Below the pieces are notes generated by a model. It was not told the origin of the DNA, did no database searches, and saw only the letters and a list, made by a program, of their open reading frames with translations. The position numbers and the translations under genes are program-made. 64,000 nt of DNA from Cytophagales bacterium (GTDB lineage Bacteria; Bacteroidota; Bacteroidia; Cytophagales; Cyclobacteriaceae): the NCBI GenBank assembly GCA_022360055.1, contig JAKSDO010000187.1:124001-188000 (forward strand). Reading direction: 5' to 3'. Shown in pieces: positions 45,652-53,757 of this stretch. How positions within the stretch are numbered: position 1 is the stretch's first letter; the number at the start of each line of letters is the position of its first letter.

Positions 45652-46527
45652 ATGACACCTCAGAAAATAAACAACTCAAAAAAAACCATCGCCTATCTAC
45701 AAGGTTGGCTTTCCATCGCTGTTAACGGACTGCTGTTTGCCTTAAAATATTGGGCCGGATTCGTAACGGGCTCTCTTGCTTTGATGGCCGATGCCTGGCA
45801 CACGCTGTCGGATTCACTCAGTTCAATAATCGTTTTAATTGGCACTAAAATATCGAGCAAACCTCCGGACAAAAAGCATCCTTTCGGCCATGGCAGAGCC
45901 GAATTGATCGCCGCGATAATTATCGGCGTGATCCTGGGATTAATAGGCTTCGAATTCGCCAGAGACAGTATTGCCAGACTTGTAAATCACGAGAGTGTCG
46001 CATTTGGCCCTTTTGCAGTTTGGGTAACGGTAATATCCGTATTTATTAAAGAATCTTTGGCTCAATTCTCCTTCTGGGCCAGTAAAAAAACAGGTAATCC
46101 TTCCTTAAAGGCCGATGGATGGCATCATCGAAGCGATGCCATATCTTCCCTTATTATTCTGGCCGGGATTTTTGCCGGTGAATATTTTTGGTGGATTGAT
46201 GGCGTGCTTGGTTTAATTGTCTCGCTGTTGATTTTCTACGCGGCCTATGAAACAATAAAAGAAGGTACGGATCCGTTGTTGGGTGAAACCCCGGAAGATG
46301 AGCTTTTAAAAAACCTAAAGCAAATTGCAAAAAAATCCAGTGGACTAAATACACATGTGCATCACGTTCACATGCACCGATATGGCGATCATATCGAATT
46401 AACCATGCATATCAAACTGCCCAGGCATACCACGTTGGAAAACGCACATCAAATAGCAGATGACATTGAAACGGAAATTGCCAGAAAATTAAATATCGAA
46501 GCGACCATACACATGGAACCTTTATGA
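45652..46527 (+). CDS. Cation diffusion facilitator family transporter
   Basis: A 291-residue inner-membrane divalent-metal/proton antiporter (zinc or a similar ion). It has six helices with the two HxxxD/DxxxD-type sites (LMADAWHTLSDSLSS in helix 2 and ADGWHHRSDAISS in helix 5) and KKHPFGHGRAELIAA after helix 2. The cytoplasmic C-terminal domain is His-rich (HVHHVHMHRYGDHIELTMHI). Metal specificity is inferred from the motif only. It ends 2 nt from a convergent gene. Confidence 0.93.
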   Translation: MTPQKINNSKKTIAYLQGWLSIAVNGLLFALKYWAGFVTGSLALMADAWHTLSDSLSSIIVLIGTKISSKPPDKKHPFGHGRAELIAAIIIGVILGLIGFEFARDSIARLVNHESVAFGPFAVWVTVISVFIKESLAQFSFWASKKTGNPSLKADGWHHRSDAISSLIILAGIFAGEYFWWIDGVLGLIVSLLIFYAAYETIKEGTDPLLGETPEDELLKNLKQIAKKSSGLNTHVHHVHMHRYGDHIELTMHIKLPRHTTLENAHQIADDIETEIARKLNIEATIHMEPL

Positions 46528-46529
46528 GA

Positions 46530-47003
46530 TCACATTAAATCTCCACTTTTGGCATCCATCGTAATTGGTTTTTCTCGTCCGGCTAAAAAAAACAGATAGA
46601 CCCACTGCTCGTCATTCGACTTATCCCGAATCAATCTCCATGAATCCAACACTTCGGAAGAATAGGATTCAAAGGCAAGGAAACGGGCTGTTGAGAGGAC
46701 GATTATGCTGAGGGGAGGCTTTATCTCATAATCAAACGGTCCTTTTTCGCCTTCAATCCCGTAGAGTATCCCATAGTTTTTCTGCCAATAAAAGGAAATA
46801 ACAGCTCCGGATTCATTTTCCAGCCTTACTTTCCAGACATCAATACCATCAATTCGCTCTATCGATTTTTCCAGGATATCTCCTTCGAACATCTCAAGAG
46901 AGCTATCTATAATATTTTGAGGGGTTTCATCATTTCCCAAACCGAATTGTTCCTCACAGGAAAACAAAAAAACAATAAGTAATAAGTAGAAAATTACCCT
47001 CAT
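46530..47003 (-). CDS. Hypothetical lipoprotein with PepSY-like character
   Basis: 157 residues with a clear lipoprotein signal (FYLLLIVFLFSCEEQFG, Cys near residue 16). The mature part alternates strands with a line typical of PepSY folds (SIERIDGIDVWKVRLENESG) and ends ITMDAKSGDLM, like the turn closing PepSY units. I do not recognise a named family with certainty. It is convergent with the cation transporter and 60 nt downstream of the CPBP protease gene. Confidence 0.55.
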   Translation of the reverse strand: MRVIFYLLLIVFLFSCEEQFGLGNDETPQNIIDSSLEMFEGDILEKSIERIDGIDVWKVRLENESGAVISFYWQKNYGILYGIEGEKGPFDYEIKPPLSIIVLSTARFLAFESYSSEVLDSWRLIRDKSNDEQWVYLFFLAGREKPITMDAKSGDLM

Positions 47004-47063
47004 GAAGTCTCTTTAATTAGAATACAAATTGTCCGGTAAATTAGTTGCGAAAAGCATCGATAA

Positions 47064-47651
47064 TTATGTATTTTTTTTGTCATTTATATTTTCATCGGAA
47101 ACTTGAGCCAGCGAAAGTTCACGTAGCAAAATGATGTCTATGAGGGTGTGAGCGACAATCGCCGTGAGTATACCAAAATGTTCCGTCATTAATCCGAGTA
47201 CTCCGATCACCAAAACCATATATATTCCGTACATGGTCAGAGACATATTAAAGGGATTTAAATAGCCGTGGAGCAATACAAACAAGATAGCGGTCATCCA
47301 GACACCCAACATAGGTTGAATGGCACCCCTGAAAAAGAGCTCTTCACCGACACCGGCACAAACCGAAATAAATATGATCTGGGTTGTATCCAGGTTTAAG
47401 GGTCGTATTAATCCTGAGAAAAATGTCTTTGTCTTTTGCAACATGGGTAATTCAACAATTTGCCAGCCTGCCTTGGCGGTGATCACTCCGAAAATAATTC
47501 CTATGGTAACCTGAAGCCAATATTTCTCAGCGCCTGAAAAAAACTCAGTCAAATCAACTTTCCTGACGTACGGAATTATCAGGATGCCAAGTCCGCCAAA
47601 AACTATTAAAGTTGCCAGGGCGAGCATTAATATCGTTTTTTTACTGATCAT
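47064..47651 (-). CDS. CPBP family intramembrane glutamic protease (Abi/CAAX-like)
   Basis: A 195-residue polytopic membrane protein. The CPBP motifs are present: the catalytic pair in GVGEELFFRGAIQPML, the FVLLHGYLNPF His motif and the final IVAHTLIDIILLR. Family members are intramembrane proteases of varied roles (for example protein maturation or self-immunity). Its start overlaps the pgl stop by 11 nt, so it is translated with pgl and zwf, but a functional link is not obvious. Confidence 0.9.
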   Translation of the reverse strand: MISKKTILMLALATLIVFGGLGILIIPYVRKVDLTEFFSGAEKYWLQVTIGIIFGVITAKAGWQIVELPMLQKTKTFFSGLIRPLNLDTTQIIFISVCAGVGEELFFRGAIQPMLGVWMTAILFVLLHGYLNPFNMSLTMYGIYMVLVIGVLGLMTEHFGILTAIVAHTLIDIILLRELSLAQVSDENINDKKNT

Positions 47652-48372
47652 TTCTTAAGCGACTCGCAGCATCTGCATCCAAAAACCAAAATAGCTCTCC
47701 TTTATACGGTTTTACGAGACTTGCCGGGTAATTTGATGCATTTGATTCATTATTGATGATCTCTTTTACTTTTTGCGCCTTGTTTCTCCCGTTAATCAAA
47801 AATGCTACCGAATGAGCGTTGTTTATTACGCGGCCGGTAAAGCTTACTCTTTTCTGCCCGGAAACCGGATGTGTGGCTACCACACAATTCTCATCGAAAT
47901 TCCAAAGATCAATTTCATAAGGAAAAATAGAAGCCGTATGGCCATCATCGCCCATTCCTAAAATGATCAGATCAAATGTGGGAACTTCGCCATGTGGCAG
48001 ATGATCCCTTAATTCCCGGGCATATGCTGTTGCGGCTTTACCGGGATCCAATTCTCCTTTAATCCGATGAACATTTTTTTTTGGAATATCAATTTGATCC
48101 AACAAGCAGCTCTTTGTCATTCCATAATTGGAATCTACATGGTCCGGTGGGACGCATCGCTCATCGCCCCAGAAAAGATGTATTCGTTTCCAGTTTATTA
48201 TAGTCTCCTTGAGATTCGACAGGTATTCCAACCATATTTTTGGAGTACTGCCCCCGGAGAGGGCGACGTTGAAACCTCCGTTTTTTTTGTTGAGAAGCTT
48301 GCAAAAATACGCCGTAAAACCTTTGACAAGTTTATCTTCGGTATCAAAAATACGGGTTACAGGTTTAGCCAT
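47641..48372 (-). CDS. pgl: 6-phosphogluconolactonase
   Basis: 243 residues of the DevB/Pgl type, hydrolysing 6-phosphogluconolactone, the second step of the oxidative pentose phosphate pathway. Motifs: FNVALSGGSTPKIWLEYL, HLFWGDERCVPPDHVDSNYG and the active-site region LIILGMGDDGHTASIFP. It lies 9 nt after zwf, and no gnd is adjacent. Confidence 0.95.
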   Translation of the reverse strand: MAKPVTRIFDTEDKLVKGFTAYFCKLLNKKNGGFNVALSGGSTPKIWLEYLSNLKETIINWKRIHLFWGDERCVPPDHVDSNYGMTKSCLLDQIDIPKKNVHRIKGELDPGKAATAYARELRDHLPHGEVPTFDLIILGMGDDGHTASIFPYEIDLWNFDENCVVATHPVSGQKRVSFTGRVINNAHSVAFLINGRNKAQKVKEIINNESNASNYPASLVKPYKGELFWFLDADAASRLRNDQ

Positions 48373-48381
48373 TTCATCAAA

Positions 48382-49917
48382 TTATAGCTCACAATAAACA
48401 CCATCCTCAGCAAGGTTTCTGCACGGATACCTCCACGTGATTTCAGGCTCGGCAATCAATTGATCTGCCACATCCGGGCCCCAGGTACCTGCAGGATACC
48501 CGTAAAGCGCAGCATGTTGGTCTTCTTCCCAGTAATCCAGGATCGGTTGTACAAATGCCCAGGCAGTCTCGACGGCATCGCCCCTTGCATAAAGCGTAGC
48601 ATCACCCAGCATAGCGTCAAGCAACAGCCGTTCATAAGCGCTGGGAACATAGGTTTGCTGCAGATCGGAATAGTGAAAATCCATATTCACATTCTTGACC
48701 TCAAATCCGGCGCCGGGCACCTTCATTCCAAACTTTAATAGTATACCTTCATCGGGCTGAATTCGAATCACCAGTATATTGCCATTATTGAAGAAATCTT
48801 TGTTGTCTGCAAAAAGCGCATGTGGCGTTGGCTTGAAATGAATAACGACCTCGCTGACTCTGGTCGGAAGGGCTTTTCCTGTCCGGATATAAAACGGCAC
48901 TCCTCCCCATCTCCAGTTGTCAATAAAGTATTTCAACGCAACATACGTCTCTGTTCTGCTGCTTGGATCTACACCCTTTTCTTCCCTGTAACCGATCATT
49001 TGCTTTCCGCGAATCCTGGCCGCCGTATATTGACCGCGAATCACGTGATTCCGAACATTGTGGTCACTCAGCGGTCTCAACGACTGGAAAACTTTCATGG
49101 TCTCATTTCGGATCGAAGTAGCCTCAATGGTAGTAGGTGGCTCCATAGCCACCAAAGCCGCCACCTGCAGCAAGTGATTCTGTACCATATCTCTAAGGGC
49201 GCCCGACCCGTCGTAATATCCCCCTCGGCCTTCCACACCGATACTTTCAGATGTGGTAATCTCCACATGATGAATATAATTTCGATTCCACAACGGTTCA
49301 AAAATTCCATTGGAAAAACGCGTTACCAGCAGGTTTTGTACGGTTTCCTTTCCGAGATAGTGATCGATACGATATAACTGATCCTCTTTAAAAAATTTAA
49401 GCAAATCTCTGTTCAAGGATCGCCCGGAATCCAAATCATAACCAAATGGTTTTTCGATAATAATCCGCTTCCAACTCTTCGATCTTCCCTGGCGATTGAG
49501 CTTGTGCGCCGCGAGATTTTCGGGAATGATTTTATAGAGATTGGGCGGGGTGGACAGATAATACAGATAGTTGCCATTTGTTCCCAAATCCTCATCGATC
49601 AATTCAAGCCGTTCCTTTAATACAGCGTATTCTTCCGGCTCAAAAGTATTGAGCGACTGATAGAAAATGGACTTGAGGAAATTATTGACCTTGCTCCGGT
49701 GTTCTTTCCCAAAATTGGCGAAATTTTGTATCCCCTTGTTCATTTTGTCACGGAATGCTTCGTCGGTGAGTTTTGTACGACTTACGCCCAAAATTGCCGA
49801 ACGCTCGGGTAAAAGCTTTTGTACATAAAGGTCGAACAGAGCCGGAACAAGCTTTCTGTATGTGAGATCACCCGACGCTCCAAATATGACAAGTATATGA
49901 TTTTCGGTTTTGGTCAT
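48382..49917 (-). CDS. zwf: Glucose-6-phosphate 1-dehydrogenase
   Basis: 511 residues. The Rossmann motif is ILVIFGASGDLTYRKLVPAL; the substrate/catalytic site is YRIDHYLGKETVQNLLVTRF with the His-Asp pair intact; EKPFGYDLDSGRSLN and FYIRTGKALP are further family motifs. It oxidises glucose 6-phosphate, yielding NADPH. First gene of the zwf-pgl-CPBP operon, divergent from the DUF1080 gene. Confidence 0.97.
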   Translation of the reverse strand: MTKTENHILVIFGASGDLTYRKLVPALFDLYVQKLLPERSAILGVSRTKLTDEAFRDKMNKGIQNFANFGKEHRSKVNNFLKSIFYQSLNTFEPEEYAVLKERLELIDEDLGTNGNYLYYLSTPPNLYKIIPENLAAHKLNRQGRSKSWKRIIIEKPFGYDLDSGRSLNRDLLKFFKEDQLYRIDHYLGKETVQNLLVTRFSNGIFEPLWNRNYIHHVEITTSESIGVEGRGGYYDGSGALRDMVQNHLLQVAALVAMEPPTTIEATSIRNETMKVFQSLRPLSDHNVRNHVIRGQYTAARIRGKQMIGYREEKGVDPSSRTETYVALKYFIDNWRWGGVPFYIRTGKALPTRVSEVVIHFKPTPHALFADNKDFFNNGNILVIRIQPDEGILLKFGMKVPGAGFEVKNVNMDFHYSDLQQTYVPSAYERLLLDAMLGDATLYARGDAVETAWAFVQPILDYWEEDQHAALYGYPAGTWGPDVADQLIAEPEITWRYPCRNLAEDGVYCEL

Positions 49918-49940
49918 TGTGCGGATTTTTACTTATAAAG

Positions 49941-49975
49941 TGATCAAAAATCACGATTGTTTGACAAAAGGTCAA
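49941..49975. promoter_or_regulatory. Two adjacent short palindromes between zwf and the DUF1080 gene
   Basis: TGATCAAAAATCA (49941-49953; TGAT-N5-ATCA) and TTGACAAAAGGTCAA (49961-49975; TTGAC-N5-GTCAA) lie 24-58 nt upstream of the zwf start. Matching half-sites with the same 5-nt spacing suggest operators for a dimeric regulator. The second overlaps the likely zwf promoter zone. Confidence 0.4.
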
Positions 49976-50000
49976 TTTTTTATGAAAAACAAAAAATAAA

Positions 50001-50031
50001 TTTGTCATTACTTAATTCCCAATTAACTTTA
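50001..50031 (+). promoter_or_regulatory. Putative promoter of the DUF1080 gene
   Basis: TTTG at 50001-50004, a 19-nt spacer and TAACTTTA at 50024-50031 fit the Bacteroidota consensus with one mismatch. It lies 23 nt before the ATG. Confidence 0.6.
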
Positions 50032-50054
50032 GCGGCAATTAAATTATTTGTCTA

Positions 50055-50663
50055 ATGAGGAATGTATCAATAAAAGCAACAGTACTTTTTACAATTTTTT
50101 TATTTCTGGTAACAGCAGCTTACCCACAGAAAAAATCCGTGTTCAATGGCAAAAACCTCGATGGTTGGAAGATCTACGGAACGGAAAAATGGTACGTGGA
50201 AGATGGAGAACTGATCTGTGAAAGTGGGCCTGACAAAGGATATGGCTACCTGGCCACAGAAAAATTTTACAAGGATTTTGAACTGGATCTGGAATTCTTC
50301 CTGCTGGCTAACGGAAATAGCGGTGTATTTTTCCGATCGACAATCGAAGGAACAAAGATTACGGGTTGGCAAGCCGAAGTAGAACCCGCAGGCGCTGAAA
50401 GCGGGGGAATTTATGAATCTTACGGACGCGGCTGGTTGATCAAGCCTGAAGAGTCCAAAAGGCACGCCCAGAAAGAAGGGGAGTGGAATAAAATGAAAAT
50501 CCGCGTGGGCGGTGACCAGGTTACTACCTGGATCAATGGTACGGAAATGATTTCTTTGTCGGATGAGAAAATAGGAAAGGCAAACGGTTCTATCGCACTC
50601 CAAATCCACGATGGCGGAGGCATTAAGGTGAAATGGAGAAAATTAAGGGTGAAGGAATTGTAG
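50055..50663 (+). CDS. DUF1080 (3-keto-disaccharide hydrolase-like) exported protein
   Basis: 202 residues with a signal peptide (cleavage near residue 25, TAAYPQKKS). A single concanavalin-like beta-jelly-roll follows, with the DUF1080 hallmarks FNGKNLDGWKIYGTEKWYVE, DFELDLEFFLLANGNSGVFF and a GYLATEKFY strand. Characterised relatives cleave 3-keto-glycosides made by partner Gfo/Idh/MocA oxidoreductases; two such oxidoreductases and a TIM-barrel epimerase lie within 10 kb. The reaction here is inferred from family and context. It is convergent with the GH3 remnant. Confidence 0.88.
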   Translation: MRNVSIKATVLFTIFLFLVTAAYPQKKSVFNGKNLDGWKIYGTEKWYVEDGELICESGPDKGYGYLATEKFYKDFELDLEFFLLANGNSGVFFRSTIEGTKITGWQAEVEPAGAESGGIYESYGRGWLIKPEESKRHAQKEGEWNKMKIRVGGDQVTTWINGTEMISLSDEKIGKANGSIALQIHDGGGIKVKWRKLRVKEL

Positions 50664-50689
50664 ATCCCCTGTATCCGAGATGCCGTTGA

Positions 50690-51180
50690 AAAGACGTTTT
50701 TGTCATTGCAGCGGACAAGTAGGCATCCTCTCCAAATGTTCCGTTGGTTCTTCCCCACCTTGGTTCGGTGCGAGATCAGCCATCGGATGGAGGGCTATCC
50801 GGATACCAACTGAAGTATATTCCTGCCTCGCAATATCACCAAATTCGCGTACGAGAGCAGTATCCCTTGTAGCGGCAAGTCCCAGTGGACTTGGCCATTG
50901 CGAAAATGCAGGGGTATACAACGCTGCCCCGGATTGTCCTCCGTGCCATGTCGAGGATCCGAGGCAATGCTTACGGGAATACCCAGACGTGTACGTTCGG
51001 CCATCTTTTGAATATTATTATTGTATGTAGCCAGAACATCTGCATCGAATGAATTTATAATATTGAAGCTGTTCATCAGCTTCTTCACAATCAATTCGGA
51101 GTTGGGGGGCAGCATAAATGAAAACATCATAGCCATCGTATTGTCGGAAATCATGGGAGTTTCCATGGAATCCCCGCAAG
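50690..51180 (-). pseudogene. Glycoside hydrolase family 3 remnant, frameshifted and truncated
   Basis: Read on the minus strand, three frames together give one continuous GH3 N-terminal domain. The pieces are NNNIQKMAERTRLGIPVSIA, then SDPRHGTEDNPG. A one-base shift in a G-run near 50927 gives FSQWPSPLGLAATRDTALVR and QEYTSVGIRIALHPMADLA. A second one-base shift near 50767 gives EPRWGRTNGTFGEDAYLSAA. The rest of the catalytic domain and the C-terminal domain are missing. Its 5' end is joined in frame to the AraC-type helix-turn-helix upstream, with no GH3 start or signal peptide. GH3 enzymes are beta-glucosidase/xylosidase types; this copy cannot be functional. Confidence 0.85.
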
Positions 51181-52230
51181 GCGTCACACCTGTATACTGC
51201 TTAAAGATTGAATTAAAGGAAGATTTGGAATTAAATCCGCTTGACATCGCGATCTGCAGAATTGAAAAATTCGTATAAGATTCACTGATCAGCCTCTGTT
51301 TTACCTCATTAATTCTATAATCGTTGATCAGCGTAAAAAAATTCTTGTTTAGTTCTTCTCTCAGAATTTCGGTAATATATTGCCGAGGTATTTTCACGCC
51401 TTCAGCAAGTTCATTTATTGTTAATTCAGGATTTAGGTATGGTTTTTCTCTTTCGAGGAAACTTTTGAGATGGGCTAAATAGTCCTCCCTTTTTTTACGC
51501 ACATCCATTTTTCCCCGCCCTTTTTATCGGCAATATGCAATTTTTGGAAAAGGGTCGGCTGATTGAATCCATAATAACTCAAACTGAAACAAAAATAAGT
51601 CAATCCCACAGCAGGTATCAGATGAAAGAAATACGACACCCAATTACCCGCCAACATATTTACGATCAATAGTAGATAAGTGATAATAAAAACGATGATG
51701 ATATGCCGAAGCCAGTTTAACGCAATAATAGAAGATTCGTAGGAATAACGATCTCTGACCGAACTTTTATGTTTATCGATCATCGCAAATGCAAAAAAGC
51801 TATACCCCGACAAAGAGAAAAACAAGGTTACAACTCTCAACATATTTAAAATTAACCATCCGTGGTCGGTCCCGATTTTACCTGATTCAAGCGGTCGGTT
51901 TGTAAAAAAAATCAAATGGATAACTGAGAATAAAATATAGGGGATAAAATGCCCCAAATCCCGCGTACGAAATTCCGAAGCCTTATCGGTCAATTCCGAC
52001 ACGTACAAAAACAGAAAGGGTCCGAAAGTCAGCGAGTAAAATCCAAAATTGGAAGTGAATTTGTGAAAGAGTGACGACGATATTTCCAAAAACATATGAG
52101 TCAGCTCAAAAGCAATAAAAATCATCCAGATGGCCAGAATACTATCAGCCCTGCCTCTGTTTCTTTTGGTGAAAAGTAAAAAAGCGGAGAATATACTTTG
52201 TGCAATTCCAATATGAAATACCCACTCCAT
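51181..52230 (-). pseudogene. AraC-family regulator with membrane sensor domain, frameshifted and truncated
   Basis: From the ATG at 52230 (EWVFHIGIAQSIFSAFLLFT) come about seven membrane helices, the usual 7TM-type sensor of some Bacteroidota AraC regulators. This frame stops at 51475. The AraC domain (YLNPELTINELAEGVKIPRQ, then ILQIAMSSGFNSKSSFNSIF) continues in another frame. One extra A in the A7 run at 51490-51496 (minus strand) would join the two as one protein. The C-terminus stops at FKQYTGVTP and runs into GH3 sequence. The gene is therefore damaged twice; the frameshift could be an assembly error, but the fusion is not so easily explained that way. Confidence 0.82.
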
Positions 52231-52398
52231 ATGCAGTAAAAACATTAAAAATTTGTCGTACAGCCTTGTAAAGGGCATGCGCGGATAAGGATGTAAGGGG
52301 CTATTTACTATTGCGCAGTCGTGGCGCACTGGGATCAACCGCAAAAGCATTCCGGACGAAAACCTTCTTCGAGCACACAGCCGGTACTTTTCGATTTT

Positions 52399-53691
52399 TT
52401 AAAGACCCGGATACTCCCACGGTGCCCGGTACACCCGTTGCAAAAGCTTTTCAGCTTCCGGATCATTTACCGTCGATTGCTTTGTCCCATCCCATTTAAA
52501 GCTTCTTCCAAGTTTGTACGACATCATTGCAAGCAAGCTCATGTTTGTTGCATAATGGGAGTTTTCTATGTCTGCCGCGGGCTTACTACCGGTTTCAATG
52601 GCTCTGATAAAATCATCCCATAACTCCGGAATATTTTGACCATCAGGCTGATGAAGCGTATGGTTCATATGTTCTTCTCTCGCATTCTTGTTGCTCGGAT
52701 AAAATGTCCACCCATCCTGCCATCCCATATGAAACGTACCCTTCGTCCCATAAAAATATACGCCTATGTTATGCTTTTCGGATCCTCCACCACCAATCCT
52801 GCGATGCTCCCATTCGGCAGTAAAATTCTCAAATTCAAAGGTTGCCGTTTGCCAGTCGGGAATATCCGCTACCCGGTCTTCATGAAATCTTCCTCCGGTA
52901 GAATATATGGTTTTTGGATGTTTCTCCTCCGACCACCAGAGCATCTGATCAAACCAGTGAACACCCCAATCGGCTATGGTACCGTTGGCAAATTCAAGAT
53001 AGTTTCTGAATCCCTTGGGATGCATATCGGGATTAAAATCCATTAATTTGGATGGTCCGCAATACATGTCCCAATCCAAACCTTTGGGTGGGTCTGCATT
53101 TGGCTTAGGCTTGCGGTCGAAAAAATTATAGTGAATAATCGCCCTTACCATTTTTATCTCTCCCGCTTTTCCGGATGTAAGAAAATTGATACCTGCTTTG
53201 TTATGCGGTGCGGCATGGCGATGAAGGCCAACCTGAATTACGCGCTCATATTTTTTTTGAGCGGCAACCATTGCTTTTCCTTCGTTGATAGTATGTGCAA
53301 CCGGTTTTTCGACATACACATGGCACCCGGCCTTCAAAGCATCGATTGTCGGCAATGCATGCCAATGGTCTGGAGTTGCTACAATTACAATTTCCGGCTT
53401 TTCTTGCTGAATCAGCTCGCGGTAATCATTATATAGGTTTGGTTTATCACTTGTTAGCTCATTCATCTTTTCCAAAGCCAGATCAAGCTGATTTTGATCC
53501 GCATCGCAAAGTCCGACGGTTTTCACAGTACCAGATGCAATCGCCGTAGTAAGAATATTCATCCCCCACCAACCTGCTCCGATAAGCGCAACCGAATATT
53601 TTTTGTGCTTTTTAGCTAAAACGATATTTGGAAACGCGCCGGCGGCTAATCCGCTCGCGGCCGTTTTAATTATGAAATCTCTTCGTTGCAT
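52399..53691 (-). CDS. Gfo/Idh/MocA family oxidoreductase with Tat signal
   Basis: 430 residues from the ATG at 53691, which opens a twin-arginine signal (MQRRDFIIKTAASGLAAGAF); a TTG six codons earlier is the alternative. The NAD(P)-binding domain starts ALIGAGWWGMNILTTAI, and the VEKPVAHTI motif carries the family Lys. The C-terminal alpha/beta domain includes the HW-containing IADWGVHWFDQMLWWSEE. Family members oxidise or reduce sugar hydroxyls; Tat export means a tightly held cofactor. It lies 66 nt downstream of the enolase-superfamily gene on the same strand, so both probably serve the same sugar pathway. Confidence 0.92.
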   Translation of the reverse strand: MQRRDFIIKTAASGLAAGAFPNIVLAKKHKKYSVALIGAGWWGMNILTTAIASGTVKTVGLCDADQNQLDLALEKMNELTSDKPNLYNDYRELIQQEKPEIVIVATPDHWHALPTIDALKAGCHVYVEKPVAHTINEGKAMVAAQKKYERVIQVGLHRHAAPHNKAGINFLTSGKAGEIKMVRAIIHYNFFDRKPKPNADPPKGLDWDMYCGPSKLMDFNPDMHPKGFRNYLEFANGTIADWGVHWFDQMLWWSEEKHPKTIYSTGGRFHEDRVADIPDWQTATFEFENFTAEWEHRRIGGGGSEKHNIGVYFYGTKGTFHMGWQDGWTFYPSNKNAREEHMNHTLHQPDGQNIPELWDDFIRAIETGSKPAADIENSHYATNMSLLAMMSYKLGRSFKWDGTKQSTVNDPEAEKLLQRVYRAPWEYPGL

Positions 53692-53757
53692 CTTTACTTC
53701 AAGTTTCAATGATCAGAGTTGTAAACAGGAATTTAATACAGTCTGCGACCTGCTTAA

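Noticed and set aside
50795-51508. 237-codon frame as an intact AraC-type regulator
   Set aside because: Lacks its sensor domain in frame and its second half is glycoside hydrolase family 3 sequence; treated as two pseudogenes.
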